DNA of 64,000 nt from Spinacia oleracea (Eukaryota > Streptophyta > Magnoliopsida > Caryophyllales > Amaranthaceae), in contig NC_079487.1 of the NCBI RefSeq assembly GCF_020520425.1, forward strand, positions 47,437,219-47,501,218, given 5' to 3'. Of the stretch, positions 22,802 through 35,184 are shown piece by piece. The notes under the pieces were generated by a model that did no database searches, was not told the origin of the DNA, and worked only from the letters and a program-made list of their open reading frames with translations. Made by a program: the position numbers and the translations under genes. Position 1 is the stretch's first letter. Each line of letters starts with the position of its first letter.

Positions 22802-24809
22802 TTAAATTTTTTGAGGAGGGGGGACAGAGCTACTCCTGAGGGTCTGCTGGACCTGCATTCTCCCCTTGTTCGCCATCGCTTGGTGCCGCCACCGTCTCGG
22901 CATTGGGGCTGGTTGCAGTTGCACCCTCCTCAACGTCTTCTTCATCGCTAACGGCACCAGGGGGATATAGTCCTCGGGGAATGCAGTGTTGAACTGGGCA
23001 ATGTCTTCATCAGGAGTCCAGCTCACATGTTTGCCCGCCTTGAATTCCTCCATCATCTCGGCCTTCATCTTCCAAGTGTAATAACCAGCATACTCGAAAA
23101 TCCTCGCCTTGACTTTGGAGAGAGATGTCTTCAGCTTGTCAACCTCAGCAACCAGCGTCTGCTTCTCGGCATTCACCTGTGCAACCTCAGCAGCCCCCTT
23201 TTCTTGCGCCACCTGCAGTGCCTCAGCTCTGGGCGTCGCCTCCTTGGCCACACCACCAAGACGACCAGCTTCCTGCTTTGCCTTCTTCATGTCGTTTTTC
23301 AGTTTTACTATTTGATCTTCTAACATTATGACATGATGACGTGTGGCTAAAGCAGATTGCAAGGCCTATTTGAACAGAGAAAGAAAATAATTCTAAGTCA
23401 TTAAACGACGAGGCGAAGATGGCATGTAGCAAAGTAAGGAGACAAAGAGTAAAAAACAAAAAGAAGCAAAAGCATACCCTCCATGCATCCGAGACGCTCT
23501 CAACAGTAGCAGCAACTGGGGACAAGGATTCCTGACGCTCTCGGCTGGACGGCATCCATAGACGGTCGACCTCAGGCCAAAGCTGGACCCGTGGCGCATC
23601 TGCCGACCCATAGTCGTCAGGAAACTCCACTGCAAGCTTCCTCTTCCGAGATGGAGGCGACAGCTTTTTCTCAGCAGGCATGAGCGAGCTGGTCTCCCCC
23701 GTCACCGTGGCGTCAATTAAAGCCTTTGGCGGCTTCGGAGGTGACAGCACAGTGATGGGTTTGGCTCGAGACACACTCCCCAGTGACTCCAACCTCTTCC
23801 TCAGCAACGCGTCCGCAGAGGGAGCCCTGCCAGAGCGTGTCGATGGGCCAGTTTCTGTCGAAAGAATTTTTGACGACTCAGTCTCGTCACAACAGTTGTA
23901 ATTTATATTTGTTTTGAAAAGGGCAACGAACCCGAAAGCTGTAAATTAACCCTAACCCATGTTTACCTATTGACGTCGACATGTTTGCAGGCTCAGAGAT
24001 TTCTTCTTCTTGAGAGGTCTCCTCACGACCGAACTTGATGCCGATAAAAGCTTTGTCCTTTAGAGGGACTCCCAACAGCACGACAGTCTTTTCTACAGCT
24101 TCGGCACCGACTCCAACTGTGTCGAAGGATGCACCTACAAAAACAGGAAAGTGAGACAAAGTCAAATCAACAAGCCCAAAAAACACAAAAAACAAACAAA
24201 ATACCTCTAGCCATCCATTCCCCCGTCAAGAAGTCGGAGTCGGGCCCTAAACTAGCCAACTCCACAAAAAAGAACCTACCCACCCACCCGCGGTCGTTCG
24301 ACTTGTCCGCACCAAGAAGAGCCTCCCTGTCATCCTTGACATGCAACAAGTATCTACCAGCCCCATAATTCTAGACCGTGTAGGTGTAAACCATGTCCTC
24401 AACCCGAAATTCCATATCCAGTTTGCCGGCCAAATGGTCGACCAGATGCATTACCCTCCAGACTTGCGGCATCAGTTGCGTCGGCGGCACCGCCAGTGCC
24501 CTCAGAACTCCTCGCACCAGTGGCGAGAAAGGAAAAGTATACCCAATTCGGAAGGGGTACTCATAGAAGCATACCCAACCGTCCGATACCCAATCGGCCC
24601 GTTCATCGGGCTGCGGCAACCGAATTACCGCCGACAGAGGGAAACCACACTCCTCCTTGAGCGCCTCCACATCTTGCTTCCCCCAAGTGGTCGGTCGAGC
24701 ATTCTAGAATGTGGGTAGGGCTGAAGATTGGTCCCTCAACCAGATCGCACTCCACCACCGCTCTCTTGTTCTTCGCACGGGTGGATTTCGTTCCCATTCG
24801 TTGCGACAT
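22802..24809 (-). pseudogene. Antisense accessory gene of Tat element 2: Transposase_28 domain plus coiled coil
   Basis: Minus-strand gene from an ATG at 24809 (MSQRMGTKSTRAKNKRAVV). Exon 1 (to 24205) contains DGWVCFYEYPFRIGYTFPF and LVRGVLRALAVPPTQLMPQ, which match the putative gypsy-type transposase domain (PF04195 as I recall). Exon 2 is 24134-23967. A third exon ends at a donor at 23478 (start uncertain, near 23882 or 23938). The last exon is 23365-22802, with a heptad-rich coiled coil (HVIMLEDQIVKLKNDMKKAK) and an acidic/Pro tail. A frame slip near 24680 and a TAG near 24371 break exon 1. Function is unknown; such antisense frames have been described in Tat-lineage elements. Confidence 0.65.
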
Positions 24810-24960
24810 AGAAAGAATTGAAGAAAGAAAGAAGAAGGGAAGAAGATGGAAGCAGAACAGTTACCTGAAGAAAGGAGAGAGAAAGAGCGCCGATTGCTTT
24901 TTCTGGGAAAGAGAGGAAAGAGATTGCAGAAGTGAGTACGGGTGGTTGGGCGCACAAACC

Positions 24961-24968
24961 TATTTATT
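24961..24968 (-). promoter_or_regulatory. TATA-like box for the antisense gene of Tat element 2
   Basis: The minus strand reads caataaatagg about 150 bp upstream of the ATG at 24809, with ctgcgcc directly upstream. This parallels the arrangement of the antisense genes of element 1. Confidence 0.35.
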
Positions 24969-25108
24969 GGCGCAGTTGGGCGGTTGATCTTTTGAAAGCA
25001 AAGTCATCATTACTCTAACGCCGTCAGCATTGGGGAGGTTAAGGGGCAGTTTCCACCCTTCCTTCCGTGAAACCCATTTTTCCTTTTGAACTTCCCAGAA
25101 TAAATTCA

Positions 25109-25126
25109 AAATGGGTTTGGGGACAA
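25109..25126 (+). other. Polypurine tract of Tat element 2
   Basis: aaatgggtttggggacaa directly precedes the 3' LTR. The purine run is interrupted by ttt, so it is less clean than that of element 1. Confidence 0.6.
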
Positions 25127-25127
25127 T

Positions 25128-25518
25128 TGTTAGGGGGAAAAATACCCTCTTGGTGACGTGGACAAACGTGGCAAGCATTGTGTACGTGGCTGCCAGCAAG
25201 GCATATGGTGGCACCGTTCGAACTCCCTCTCAACGGTTGGGATCAAAACAACCGTTACGAACCCTTGATGAAGCCGGCCTTCATTACGTATTTATTGTCC
25301 AATTATGTGCAATTAAGCACAAGCGTTACACTTTCATTGTAAAAGCCTATAAAATGGCTTAATCTTGTCAGTTTACATATACGTTTTCTAAGCAATAAAA
25401 CATACTATCATTCCATGCTATTACAACTTACTCTCATCACTCTTAATTATCTAGCTCGATCGATTGTTAGCACCATCATCAAGGCAAGATCGTCTCTAAG
25501 TCGAATTTGCCCAAAACA
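25128..25518 (+). repeat. 3' LTR of Tat-type element 2
   Basis: It is 391 bp and matches the 5' LTR except for about six substitutions (two in the G/A run at the start, then near 25168, 25276, 25436 and 25484). It is followed by target duplication aaact. Confidence 0.93.
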
Positions 25519-25665
25519 AAACTCAATCGCTGGAAAAATTTATTGGTTATGGAATTAGATCATTAATCTTCCTAATTTGAAGAAGCTCTGCATCGATGTC
25601 CACGATTCGCACTGTCCATTGATATACCCTTTTCAAGTCTTGCCTTTTATTGGATAATTTATATT
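25519..25665 (+). pseudogene. 3' fragment of the interrupted F-box/LRR gene
   Basis: Directly after the 3' LTR and TSD, one frame reads LPNLKKLCIDVHDSHCPLIY from 25568 to a stop at 25655. That is the style of the leucine-rich/FBD part of plant F-box proteins. It fits the F-box start on the other side of the element. Confidence 0.5.
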
Positions 25666-25754
25666 TATCTCTAATATCAAGGGACACTAATCACTTTGTT
25701 GATATATACGTAGTAGCGTGCAAGATACTAACTTGTATGGCTAAATACATTATA

Positions 25755-25826
25755 CTCCCTCCGTATTTATTTAAGGGATATAATCGAAAAAGACAAGTGT
25801 ATCCCTTAAATAAATACGCGAGGGAG
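25755..25826. mobile_element. 72-bp hairpin Stowaway-like MITE
   Basis: ctccctccgtatttatttaa on the left is repeated inverted at the right end with one or two mismatches. A TA target duplication flanks it. Almost the whole element is a hairpin. A half-copy with the same end lies at 48907. Confidence 0.8.
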
Positions 25827-25828
25827 TA

Positions 25829-26477
25829 AAAATCATAATTTTTATAATTATTTTATTTGTAATTATCCTCACAAAGAAAATAATTATAGATGTAAATATT
25901 TAAAATGTCAATTAAACTACGAAAAATATCAGGTACTTAAAAAACTAGCTCTACCAAACAGACAATATAAACAGCTACCTTATCATTTTCAGCATCTTAT
26001 AAGTTTCAGGTACTATCTTATCAGTGTCAGCTCAATTTCAGCTATTGTTGCCAAACATAGCCTTCGTGTTAGCCTAGGATAGCGCGTGCTTGTCCAATCC
26101 ATACCCCACTCTAGTTACAATGGAAGCTAGATTTCTTAATACAACTCCTACCTTCTAATAACAAATCTTATCCAAACTAGATCATGGAACTCTGCATGCT
26201 AAGACAAGCTTAACTAAAGCGTAATTTGATTAATTTCAGTATTAATAGTTGTTAAAGCTTAAGTAAGTGAACAAAATGAGAATTATGGAAAAAGACAGTG
26301 ATTTTGAATTTCTGAGCAAACAAGATATTTGCAGCAAAACCAACCCAACGTGTGGCGACTGCTTCTTCCGTGAACAAGAACACCATTTTTCTCTCTCCTC
26401 TTCCTTCCTTCGCTTAAAATTCAACTTTCAACCAGTTGTTAATTCCAACATTCATCAACCGATTTGAGCTTTAATTA
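25829..26477. other. Upstream region of the HNH gene with hAT-like MITE debris
   Basis: No gene is seen. At 25950-26060 there are taccaaacagac and ttgccaaacata ends and several gtttcaggta/tttcagct words, like the MITEs at 13429 and 48021 but more diverged. The rest is AT-rich and presumably includes the HNH promoter; no convincing TATA box is seen. Confidence 0.4.
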
Positions 26478-29400
26478 ATGGCACAGTTCATTCTACAAGG
26501 ACGACTAAAGCTGCTATTGAACAGTGAAAACCCAGTTCAATGTACGCTTATTGGGGGTAATAGGAGTAGTGGGGTGCTTGGATTTGGGGACTTTTGCTCC
26601 ATTTTTCCAGTTAATTTCAATGATATCAATGTTAGAAGGAACGGTTATTCAAAAAAAGTGACCATTATTGCTTCTGCTGCAAAGGGTAATTCCAGAAATT
26701 CTGTGAATGGGAATGTTAATGGTGGTTTTAAAGGCGAAAAAAATGATGATTTTGATGAATTTGATGATGAAGATGAAGATGATGATCTTTCTTGTTTCAG
26801 GGGCTTAGTTCTCGACATTTCTTATAGGTCAGTTCCCTTTTTTTGATGAATTTGTAAGATATTTTGTTGTTTCATAGCATGTTATTTGTGTTGCTTGGGG
26901 TTGCATTTGAGATGAAGTTAACATCTTGTAAATTTTGTTGTGTGTTTGATTAAGGTAAGAATTTAAAATGCTTGTTATTGAACTGTAGGGTGCGTGGTGT
27001 ATCATGTTTTGTTTTATTTGTGTAAGAAGAATTCAGATGAATGGTTTAATTGTTTTTTTTCTTTTCAGAAGAATTAAGAAGAATTTCTGTAGTGATGCAA
27101 GGTTATCTAAGTTATAAAAGCATTGTATTATGCAAGAAGAATCAACCTTTTATCAAGAATATCAATGTCGATTGAGTACTTGGATGTGTTCAATGAATTT
27201 GGTTGTTTATGTAATGTTAGTAGATTTACCTACTATCTAAACCACTATTCTCTCCAGCAAAACTAAAGTTTTTTTTTTTATAGAAGCTAATGATGTACAC
27301 ACCTTAAGGTTAGGCTCCTCAAGATTTGTTGGTTAGTTGGAGATTGAAGATGACAATCACTCAATCTGTGTTTTATTGCATGTTTTACATTATTGGGGCG
27401 GTGCCTAAACAATCTCACTACCCTCCCAACGAAAATAAGATTATCCAAAGAGATATAAATTTGTAGATTAGAAAAATAGGGATAGTTACTTCTGGGGTGA
27501 AAAATGATTGGGGACAGAGAGTCTAACTGCCATAATTTTGATTTTTTATAGGGGGGTATGAGGAAGTTAACTTCTCATTGGAGTACAAAATACTTTCATT
27601 TGGCTTGTTGCAGTTAAATTATCAACTAAAGACGGCCCAGACTCCCTCCCCGAAAAAAAGTTGATTTGTCCAATAAATTTACCATTTGATGTCACTGAAC
27701 AATAGTCTCCACATGGTCCGGAATATGCTTATTGTTTTCACATCCAAATTATTATTATGTCTGTAAAATATACAAAGTATAGACTATGATTGAATAAACT
27801 GGGTATCAACAAGTTGATGGAAGACTAGATTGAGGCCTAAATTGACTGTACATCTCACTATATCAGTAGTAAAAGTTAATAAGACAGTTCATTTGCTACT
27901 ATGGATGAAAGCATGTTAAGATTGTACCACTTGAGCACATACTATTTCTTGTTTACATTGGCCATGTCTTATTCTTATATTATATTTGGCAAGAATTACT
28001 CAGTTGTGAGTTAGAAATTAGTTTATAAGATAATGTTGTTAAACAAGGCTTACTTTAAAGACGATCTGCTTGTCCTTGCCAGACCGGTCAATGTTGTCTG
28101 CTGGAAGCGTGCTATTTGTCTGGAGTTTGCGGAGAAGGTTAGACTAATGCGGGCTGCTTCTTCTGCTGTTGCACTCTTGTTTGGTCTTCAACATCTTATC
28201 CCCAAAATCTCGTTGGCAATAATAACAGCAACTCGTAAACTGCGTATGGAACATTTTAAAACATGGACTTTGATAATTACTCCCTCTGTCCTATGTAAAC
28301 TTTGCATCTTCCATTTTTTTGGATGTCCCAAAACAATATTTCCATTTTCATTACAAAAAAGTATTTTTTTTTCCTCATAAACCAAATTCATCTATCTTTT
28401 TACTTCCATTTGTTTATTCAATATTTAACAATTTGTGCTTATATCCATACCAAAATCTGTTGGCAAGTTTATATTGGAATGGAAGGAGTAGTATTATGCT
28501 GTTAGGCTGAAGATGCGCCAAATGCCTTAAACTTAATATAGAAGGTTTATTGTTGAGTTTGAAGCAAAATAATATTGATTGGGCATACGGAATTTACTTT
28601 GACTGGGGTTCTGGCTTCAAACTTTGCTAAGGGTTGTTCTTTGTTTTCATTATTTATTTTGAGTGGGGAGGGGTAAGGTTGGACGGAAGGGAGGTGCGAG
28701 GAGGGTGAATGAAGAAATATTTATGTACAGGAAGTCACCTCGTGCCCTCTGTGCAAGGGGAGGACTAGTTTTTTTTATAGTCTTTTCTGTCCAGGGTATC
28801 TCATTTTCACATGGAACTTATTTCCACCAAGTTTAAGATACACTATCCTCATTTGAGGAAAGAACTCTAGCTATAGAGTAAGCTTCAGTATTTCACACCA
28901 CCTTTACATTATTAATTGAGAAAAGTAATGGAAAATGCTAAAATAGCCAATATCCTGTAAGGTCAGATTCATAGGAGCATAACCGCCCATTTTGTTTATA
29001 TATTTCTGCACAATATTTAAAGCATCAGACTCCAGCGCCATAACTAAATATCCAAGTCTTCTTGCGAGCCAGGCAGTTCCTGTCATAACCACACTCCATC
29101 CTACCTTGGACCTCGTTACACCCGCAGCTACAACACTCCCATAACCGTCACGCAACACTGACTCACCACTCTTGTGTCCAACTCTAACATGAAGCGTCAG
29201 TATTTACTTTAATTGCTCCTCCAGAAGGAACCATCTAAGTACTATTTAACACCTTATGATGTTTAGAGACTGTAGACGCTGGTGAAAATAACTTATAATG
29301 CATACTAACTAGTAATTTACCAGCTTCAAAAAACTAGGGGTGAAAAAGTAAATCAGGATTTATATGGTTAAGTGTTTTTTCATTTCTTCCACGCCACACA

Positions 29401-32400
29401 GCCCAGGTCCATGCAAAGCATGCACAAAACTCCTCTTAATCACATCTATGCCTTAACCAATCAATTTATCCCCAAAACTATTCTGAGCATGTTGTAATCT
29501 ATCCGCAAAAACACTCGAAACCCAAAAACCTTCTATCCAACTACACTGACAAAACATGAGAAATGATCTTCTCCTCCATACCACATACACCATATATAGT
29601 TTATCAGGAGTGATAAGCGGATGTTATTTTTCCTTATGGAACTTATATTTCCCCATTGGATCTTTTGTTTTAGCATACTGACATCTTTGCATGAAAAACT
29701 TTTCTAATTGATCTGAAGTTCAATGAAGAGTTAGGAATCTTTTTCATTTAAAGACGACAGTTTTCTGTTAAGGGTTAGATCTTCCTCTCATGGCATTTTA
29801 TGTTTCCTTAATGCGTCCTTTGTTTCTAGCACGTTGGTATCTTTTCATAATTTTCCTAGTTCTTCTAATAGTCAAAGAATGAACGTACTTTCATAAAAGA
29901 ACATAGTCCTTTTTAAGGTGCGTCTATGATCTATTACCTCTGTTTCTACAAGAGCCATTTACTTTGGTCATGCATAACTTTCTATTGATTTCTCTGGCTC
30001 CATCCTTTGAAATATTTACCTTCCTCTGTAGGCTGATGTTCTGGAATATTACGATCAAACAGTAAACTCAACTACTGGATCTTTCAACATACCAGCTGTA
30101 TTAAGGGTATATATTGACAGAACTACTTTTTGTACTTGGTTTACCTTTCAACTTGTCAAATTACCTTAGCAGAAGTGTTTTCGGCTATTTTCCAGGTTCC
30201 ACATTTACTTCAGGTAATGAAGAGAAAAAGAGTTAGAAACGTCCTAAGCCGCAAAACTATCTTCTATCGAGATGATTATATGTGTCAGTAAGTTGTTTAT
30301 TTTTTTTAAATGTAGATTGTTGTACTTGTATGTTTTCTTTTTCTCCCCCTTACTCTCTAAAATCCTGCTCCAGATGTCTGACTATTCACAATCTTACTTT
30401 TGGAATATCTTGGTCTTCGAGCTTATACTTTCACATTTTGTCATTGTTAGTGAAATCCATGTCATTTGTTGATCTCCCCTGTACTTAGAAGTGCAATTAG
30501 AAAATATTGATGTATTGCATTTCTTTTGTTAATTAGCATGTACTGTATTTTAAAATTATAAATCTGTTTATCCTTGTCAGCTTTTCTTGTTTGTGTTTGT
30601 TATGCTACAAACAACTTACCAACGGACTTTTTAACTTTCACTAGGTACTGTAAAACGACAAATAGCTTGACCATAGACCACGTGGTTCCAATTTCACGTG
30701 GTGGAAAATGGGAGTGGGAGAATCTGGTAAGCGCACCTGGAGTGTGATAATTCATTGATGAGTTTCTTCCTCTTTGTTATCAATGAGTTAAATTTTACCT
30801 AGAAGTTTAAAGCCCTGTATGTTATGCATGCATCCTTTAGTCCATTGTTTTGGTTTCATGAAAATAATTTAATGAGCTGATCCTGTTGTTTCTTAAACTC
30901 CCCATAATGTGTCTCTAATTGGATATGGGTTGTGGCGATTCTTGATCCAGTTGTGTTTCAGCACAATGTTTCAACTTGTACTTTGTTTGGGTAGCAAGAA
31001 AATTGATTTTTATGGTCTCGTACTTGACTTCTGTGCATGTACTTTGTAATGACATTGTTTAACTTTATTATTGTTAAGTTTATTATGTGCATAAATCTTT
31101 GATTTGTATATCGTAAATTTAATTGTGTGAGTTGTTCATTTATAACTCAGAGGATTATCGAATCTTTCCCTTTGATAGATAGGGCACAGTGGTAAAATTG
31201 CTGATTAGTTTAGTGCCTGTAGCGGTCAACATACTTTGTGAATTATTACTACAAAATGTACACAACCCACTGGACATGAGAGGGTAAACAATGTAATAAG
31301 GGTAGGATACTCTGAAAGGAGTCGTGCACAGAAGTTAATTGTAGAGAAATTAACAAAAATCCCATGTAATCTGGTAAGCATAACCTAGAGAATCATAGAA
31401 ATGGAGTAGCATGAATCATGACGTACCGAGAAGGCTATGCTCTCTAGTCTCTTCACCTGAAATGAGGTGATCTGGTTTTAACACTTAAAGGTCCAGTCTG
31501 GTCTAATAATATTTAGTTTGACTGAAAATCGATTTTTACGCTGATATTTAAGAAAAAAAGGTTATCATGTGGGATCTTTTATATTTCGTTTTAATATTTA
31601 TTTTCCAATTATCTAATTTTTATAATTTTTGTTAGTACAAAAATAAAGATGGTTGGTGACAAACAAATGGAAATACAAATATTTGGTTTGTTCTGGTTTG
31701 ATCTAGTCTGATTTTCACAAAAAAAGTGACAACTCCTTGAAAAAAAATGAAGAGAATAAAGCCGAAATTGATTGTTAATCTCATATTTATCGTTATGAAG
31801 ATTTGATACATGCAGCCAACCAAATCTGCTTGCTAGTAGGGTTGATAACTTGGAAATAAACAATTGTTGTTGTTCATGAAATAAATCAGCATTTCTGGCA
31901 TTCTTTATTCTTATTAATGATTACTTTTAATATATTTACCCCTACTCTTTATTCAAAGTGCATCCACTTTTCTTTCTTGATCTTGCCTGTTCACCTATTT
32001 GCTTGTTAAAGCCTTCTGCCAGTAATTGCCACAATTTCATGGATACTTGATCTATTAAGTTCTGGAGATCGCAACTAAGGCCTAGAAAAAAGTTTGAGTG
32101 GTTATTTCTAGCACCAACTTAGACAGTAAATGGATGTTTAATATCTCTAGTCATATAGGGGTTTAGGTTTTAAACATTTACTACGCTTTCTGCTGTTCTG
32201 ATGGTGGTGAAGTGGTTTCAACCAAGGTTACTATGCAGGCTAAAGGTTCTTGCTATTGAGATGAAATTTCTGATTCTGGTCTTGGTTACCTACATGTTTG
32301 AAACAGGTGACAGCTTGTACTAAATGCAATTCAAAGAAGGGTCACAAAACTTTGGAAGAAGCAAACATGAGTCTTGTTAAAGTCCCAAAGGTATATCGTG

Positions 32401-33639
32401 TTCTTCTGCATGGCTGGTAAATAACTCTACAATAAGCAATTACGTAGTATATGTTTCTTTTTATGGTGAAGAAGAGAGGCAAAGCCCAACCTAACTCCAA
32501 TGTTTTCCATAGTTTTACCCTCTTTCCTCCTTGTTAGTCTTTATCTCACTGTCAATTCTTCTTACTACCATTTTCATAGTCTCATTTATGAATGAGGACC
32601 AATCAAAAGATGTACTTTGCTTACCCAAAGGATAAATTTGGCTGCTGGTGTTAATGGAGAATGATACATTTAGCAATGGGAGCTAATCGACTAATCGAAA
32701 AGTATCAATGACCAATTCCTTTATTAGGATGAATAACAACACTGGCATGTTTTTAATCATCATTAATTCGTCATCATATTCAACTTGGCTCATCCTTTTC
32801 CTATCATTACTGCAGTACAGAACTACTTAATTGAAAATCTAACTTAAATTTAGTTTGGGAATTTTCACTCTTAATTCATCTTACTTCCTATCTGTTTTTA
32901 TTTTTCTGAATTCAAATGAATTGGGGTGCACCGTGCAGCAATATCTGTAGATGATTGAGGGTGAGATAGGAGAGTGAGGGACTATGTTACCCGGACTCGG
33001 ATACCGATATCGGAAACGGGTACGTGTCCAAGTCCGACACAACTATTTTGTGAAAAATTGCATGATTTTAGTCCAAAATAAGTTTCCAAGTGTCTATCCC
33101 CATGTTCGAGTGTCGAGGATCTGACACGGGTATTTGATGTAAAACGAAGAGTTCGGGTAACAGAGGTGAGAGATATGAAAACATTTTATTGATTTAGATT
33201 TTTCTTATACGGGGCCCAGCTGCCTATGGAGGGTGGGTTGGACCCGATTTTTGCATACACGGGTCCACGGGAGTGCATATTGTATTAGTTTGAAAAATTG
33301 GAGCGCAATTGTCTGTCTATGGAAGGAGAAATTGTTATTGAATTAGTTTGTGTAGAGTATTTTGTGAAGGTTACAGAATTTATTTTGTGATTAGAGTTCT
33401 TGAAGCTAAATAGATGCATAGGGCGAACCGTTTAAAGGTTTGATTATTAATATCAAAATTTCCTTATCTTTTCTTTCACAATAAACCTGACAGCCTAATC
33501 TGTGTGCGACTGTAAATTGTTTACTCAGGCACCAAAAGATTACGACATACTTGCTATACCTCTGACCAGTGCAGCTGTACGGATGCTGAAAATCAAGAAA
33601 GGAACACCTCAGGAGTGGCATCAATACCTGCCGAAATGA
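26478..33639 (+). CDS. HNH endonuclease family protein, probably plastid-targeted, 7 exons
   Basis: Exons: 26478-26827, 28083-28137, 30032-30106, 30196-30287, 30645-30726, 32307-32390, 33529-33639. All use gt/ag, phases agree, and they give 282 residues. Residues 1-65 are basic and hydroxylated like a transit peptide, and 90-103 are very acidic. The conserved core starts [16 protein letters not shown] (117-132). The HNH module is C190-x2-C193, D202-H203, N217 and C222-x2-C225-N226, so two CxxC pairs for a structural zinc and the catalytic His. Known family: HNH nucleases cut DNA with a metal ion; close plant homologues are annotated only by domain, so the substrate is not known. No stops or frame slips are seen and the copy looks functional. 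Its introns carry MITE and LINE debris. Confidence 0.88.
28280..28488. mobile_element. Stowaway-like MITE in HNH intron 2
   Basis: It begins ctccctctgtcc and ends ggaaggag, with TA duplications at 28278-28279 and 28489-28490. It is 209 bp with no coding capacity. Confidence 0.7.
28912..29600 (-). pseudogene. LINE ORF2 3' fragment (zf-RVT and RNase H) in HNH intron 2
   Basis: On the minus strand, near 29590, [16 protein letters not shown] resembles the zinc-finger domain that follows plant LINE reverse transcriptases. From 29200 down, [24 protein letters not shown] and [19 protein letters not shown] match the RNase H-like domain (RVT_3 type). Several stops break the frame. The orientation is opposite to the host gene. 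Confidence 0.7.
32985..33162. mobile_element. Inverted-repeat MITE in HNH intron 6
   Basis: tgttacccggactcgg on the left pairs with gagttcgggtaaca on the right (178 bp). There is no coding capacity, and no target duplication could be assigned. Confidence 0.6.
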
Positions 33640-34209
33640 AGGATTCAATTAGTTAGTGACATTGCCTGAACATGTACTGTGATTGTATATAACCATCGGT
33701 ATCCCAGTTACTGGTCAAAGTGTCTTTAAAGTTACAGGGTAATTGATCATGTATATGTGGCCATTTGAAGAGATTGTTTACTTTGTAAATGGTAATTTAG
33801 GAAACGATCTCTTCAGCCTTTCTTGGCGGACCCAACTAATTAATTATATCTCTCTAATATAAGCATTAAGCAAGAAGCTTACTGCTTCAATTTAGCTGAA
33901 TTCAAGTTTGTAAATAATGAGTTATTTGAAATGCCAAAATCCTAGCTTCACAGCCCATCTCTTGCGCTGAAGTATGAAAAAGACTAGACTAGAGATCTGA
34001 CTAGGGGTGCAAATGAGTTGATACGTTCACAAATCATTTGAGAACAAGTTCGTTCTAAGCTAAGCAATTGACTAAGCCCAAACAAAGTTCTAGACCTGTT
34101 TAGTAAACTGGCTCTTGAGTCTTATTAAAGAACGAACAGTAATATAGTAGTTGTTCAACTATCTTTTGAAGTTTTAATTAGTGAATACTAGTGATTTTAA
34201 GGGTAATAT
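33640..34209. other. 3' flank of the HNH gene
   Basis: No second gene is seen. It presumably holds the 3' UTR and poly(A) region. AT-rich, without recognised repeats. Confidence 0.4.
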
Positions 34210-35120
34210 ATGATTTAAATAGAATATGATTTTTTGATAGAAATGGGCATGAATGCCGTCTATTCCAGGAACTTAAAGCACCCAAGTCGATCAAAGACAA
34301 CCTTGTTGATTTCGGCTAGGGAAGGAGATGATGGATGGAAATGCCATTTATACAGTGACACTTGTGCAAACGGGAGCAGCTAGTTCAGAGCTGAACAAGT
34401 CAGAAATGTATTTGACTATATGGGGAACAAGGGTAGTGTGATAGTGCCTTCAATGACTTGGGCCAATTTGAGAATTAAGTTCTTTGATTTTATTCCTCCT
34501 CCTCCTCCTCCTAATGGTAATAGATTTATGGAAGAATACACATAATCCAATTTGATTTAGCTCTGGCCATCCATAATATTAATGCCTCTTCTTGTTCATA
34601 AATCAATTAAATGGGTTGTGATCCAAATAATCTTCAGGTAAGGTAAGGACTGAAGTATTAGGAAAGAGATCCAACCAATGCATATTAACCCAAGATCTAT
34701 TTAATCTCTAGAATATGGGTTTCTTCTTTCTTTTATTGGTCCAAGTAAATTTATTACCAGCACAACCAACATCATGCACATTACAAGCATCCATGAGTTG
34801 ATGAGGTAGAAATTTGTCTACCCTTTTTTTCTTAACAAGACGACCTCGTAACTTCATATATTGGAAAGTATACTCATTGAAATCCCCGATAAAACCACCC
34901 AACACACAGACTTATGAGCATACATCTTAATCAAATCATTCCTTTATACTATACTTTTATACTTAGTACTAGCATATATTGCAGAAAGACAGAATTGACG
35001 GAAAGAGCTAGTGTTTACCTCCACAAAGCTATAAATAGCATGAAGATCCGATCCTATGAGTTGAATGTTCTAAAATAGAGGGTTCCACATGACTACGATA
35101 CCACCCAACTGACCACAGTA
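34210..35120 (-). pseudogene. LINE ORF2 5' fragment (endonuclease and start of RT)
   Basis: The minus strand shows, in order, LGGIVVMWNP and SSFRQFCLSAIYA (about 35110-34975), IGDFNEYTF and LMDACNVHDVGCAGNKFTWT (34905-34700), all motifs of the endonuclease of plant LINEs. Near 34265-34215 it reads KVPGIDGIHAHFYQK, the entry motif of LINE RT. The space between is too short for a full ORF2, so the fragment is internally deleted. It lies in the same orientation as the LINE piece at 28912 but is a different part of ORF2. Confidence 0.65.
34495..34512. repeat. (CCT)6 microsatellite
   Basis: Six perfect cct units within the LINE remnant region. Confidence 0.8.
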
Positions 35121-35184
35121 AAGGTTTCAATAAAAACATACTTGTCAAAGGGGAGAGATTTCATAATGTGTTTAGTATGGGCAA

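Larger units (their letters stand above)
13881..25518 (+). mobile_element. Complete Tat-type Ty3/gypsy retrotransposon 2 (11.6 kb)
   Basis: The LTRs are 13881-14271 and 25128-25518, both 391 bp, TGTTAGGGGG...CCAAAACA, with about six differences by eye (about 1.5%). The target duplication aaact lies at 13876-13880 and 25519-25523. The primer site follows the 5' LTR and a purine tract precedes the 3' LTR. Inside are gag-pol on the plus strand (14333-20311), a nested solo LTR (20361-21757) and an antisense gene (24809-22802). The element is recent on a plant timescale but has a mutated coding region. Confidence 0.93.

Noticed and set aside
28033..28380. 115-codon frame as a separate small gene
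   Set aside because: Only 28083-28137 is conserved, as exon 2 of the HNH gene; the rest runs into the intron and a MITE.
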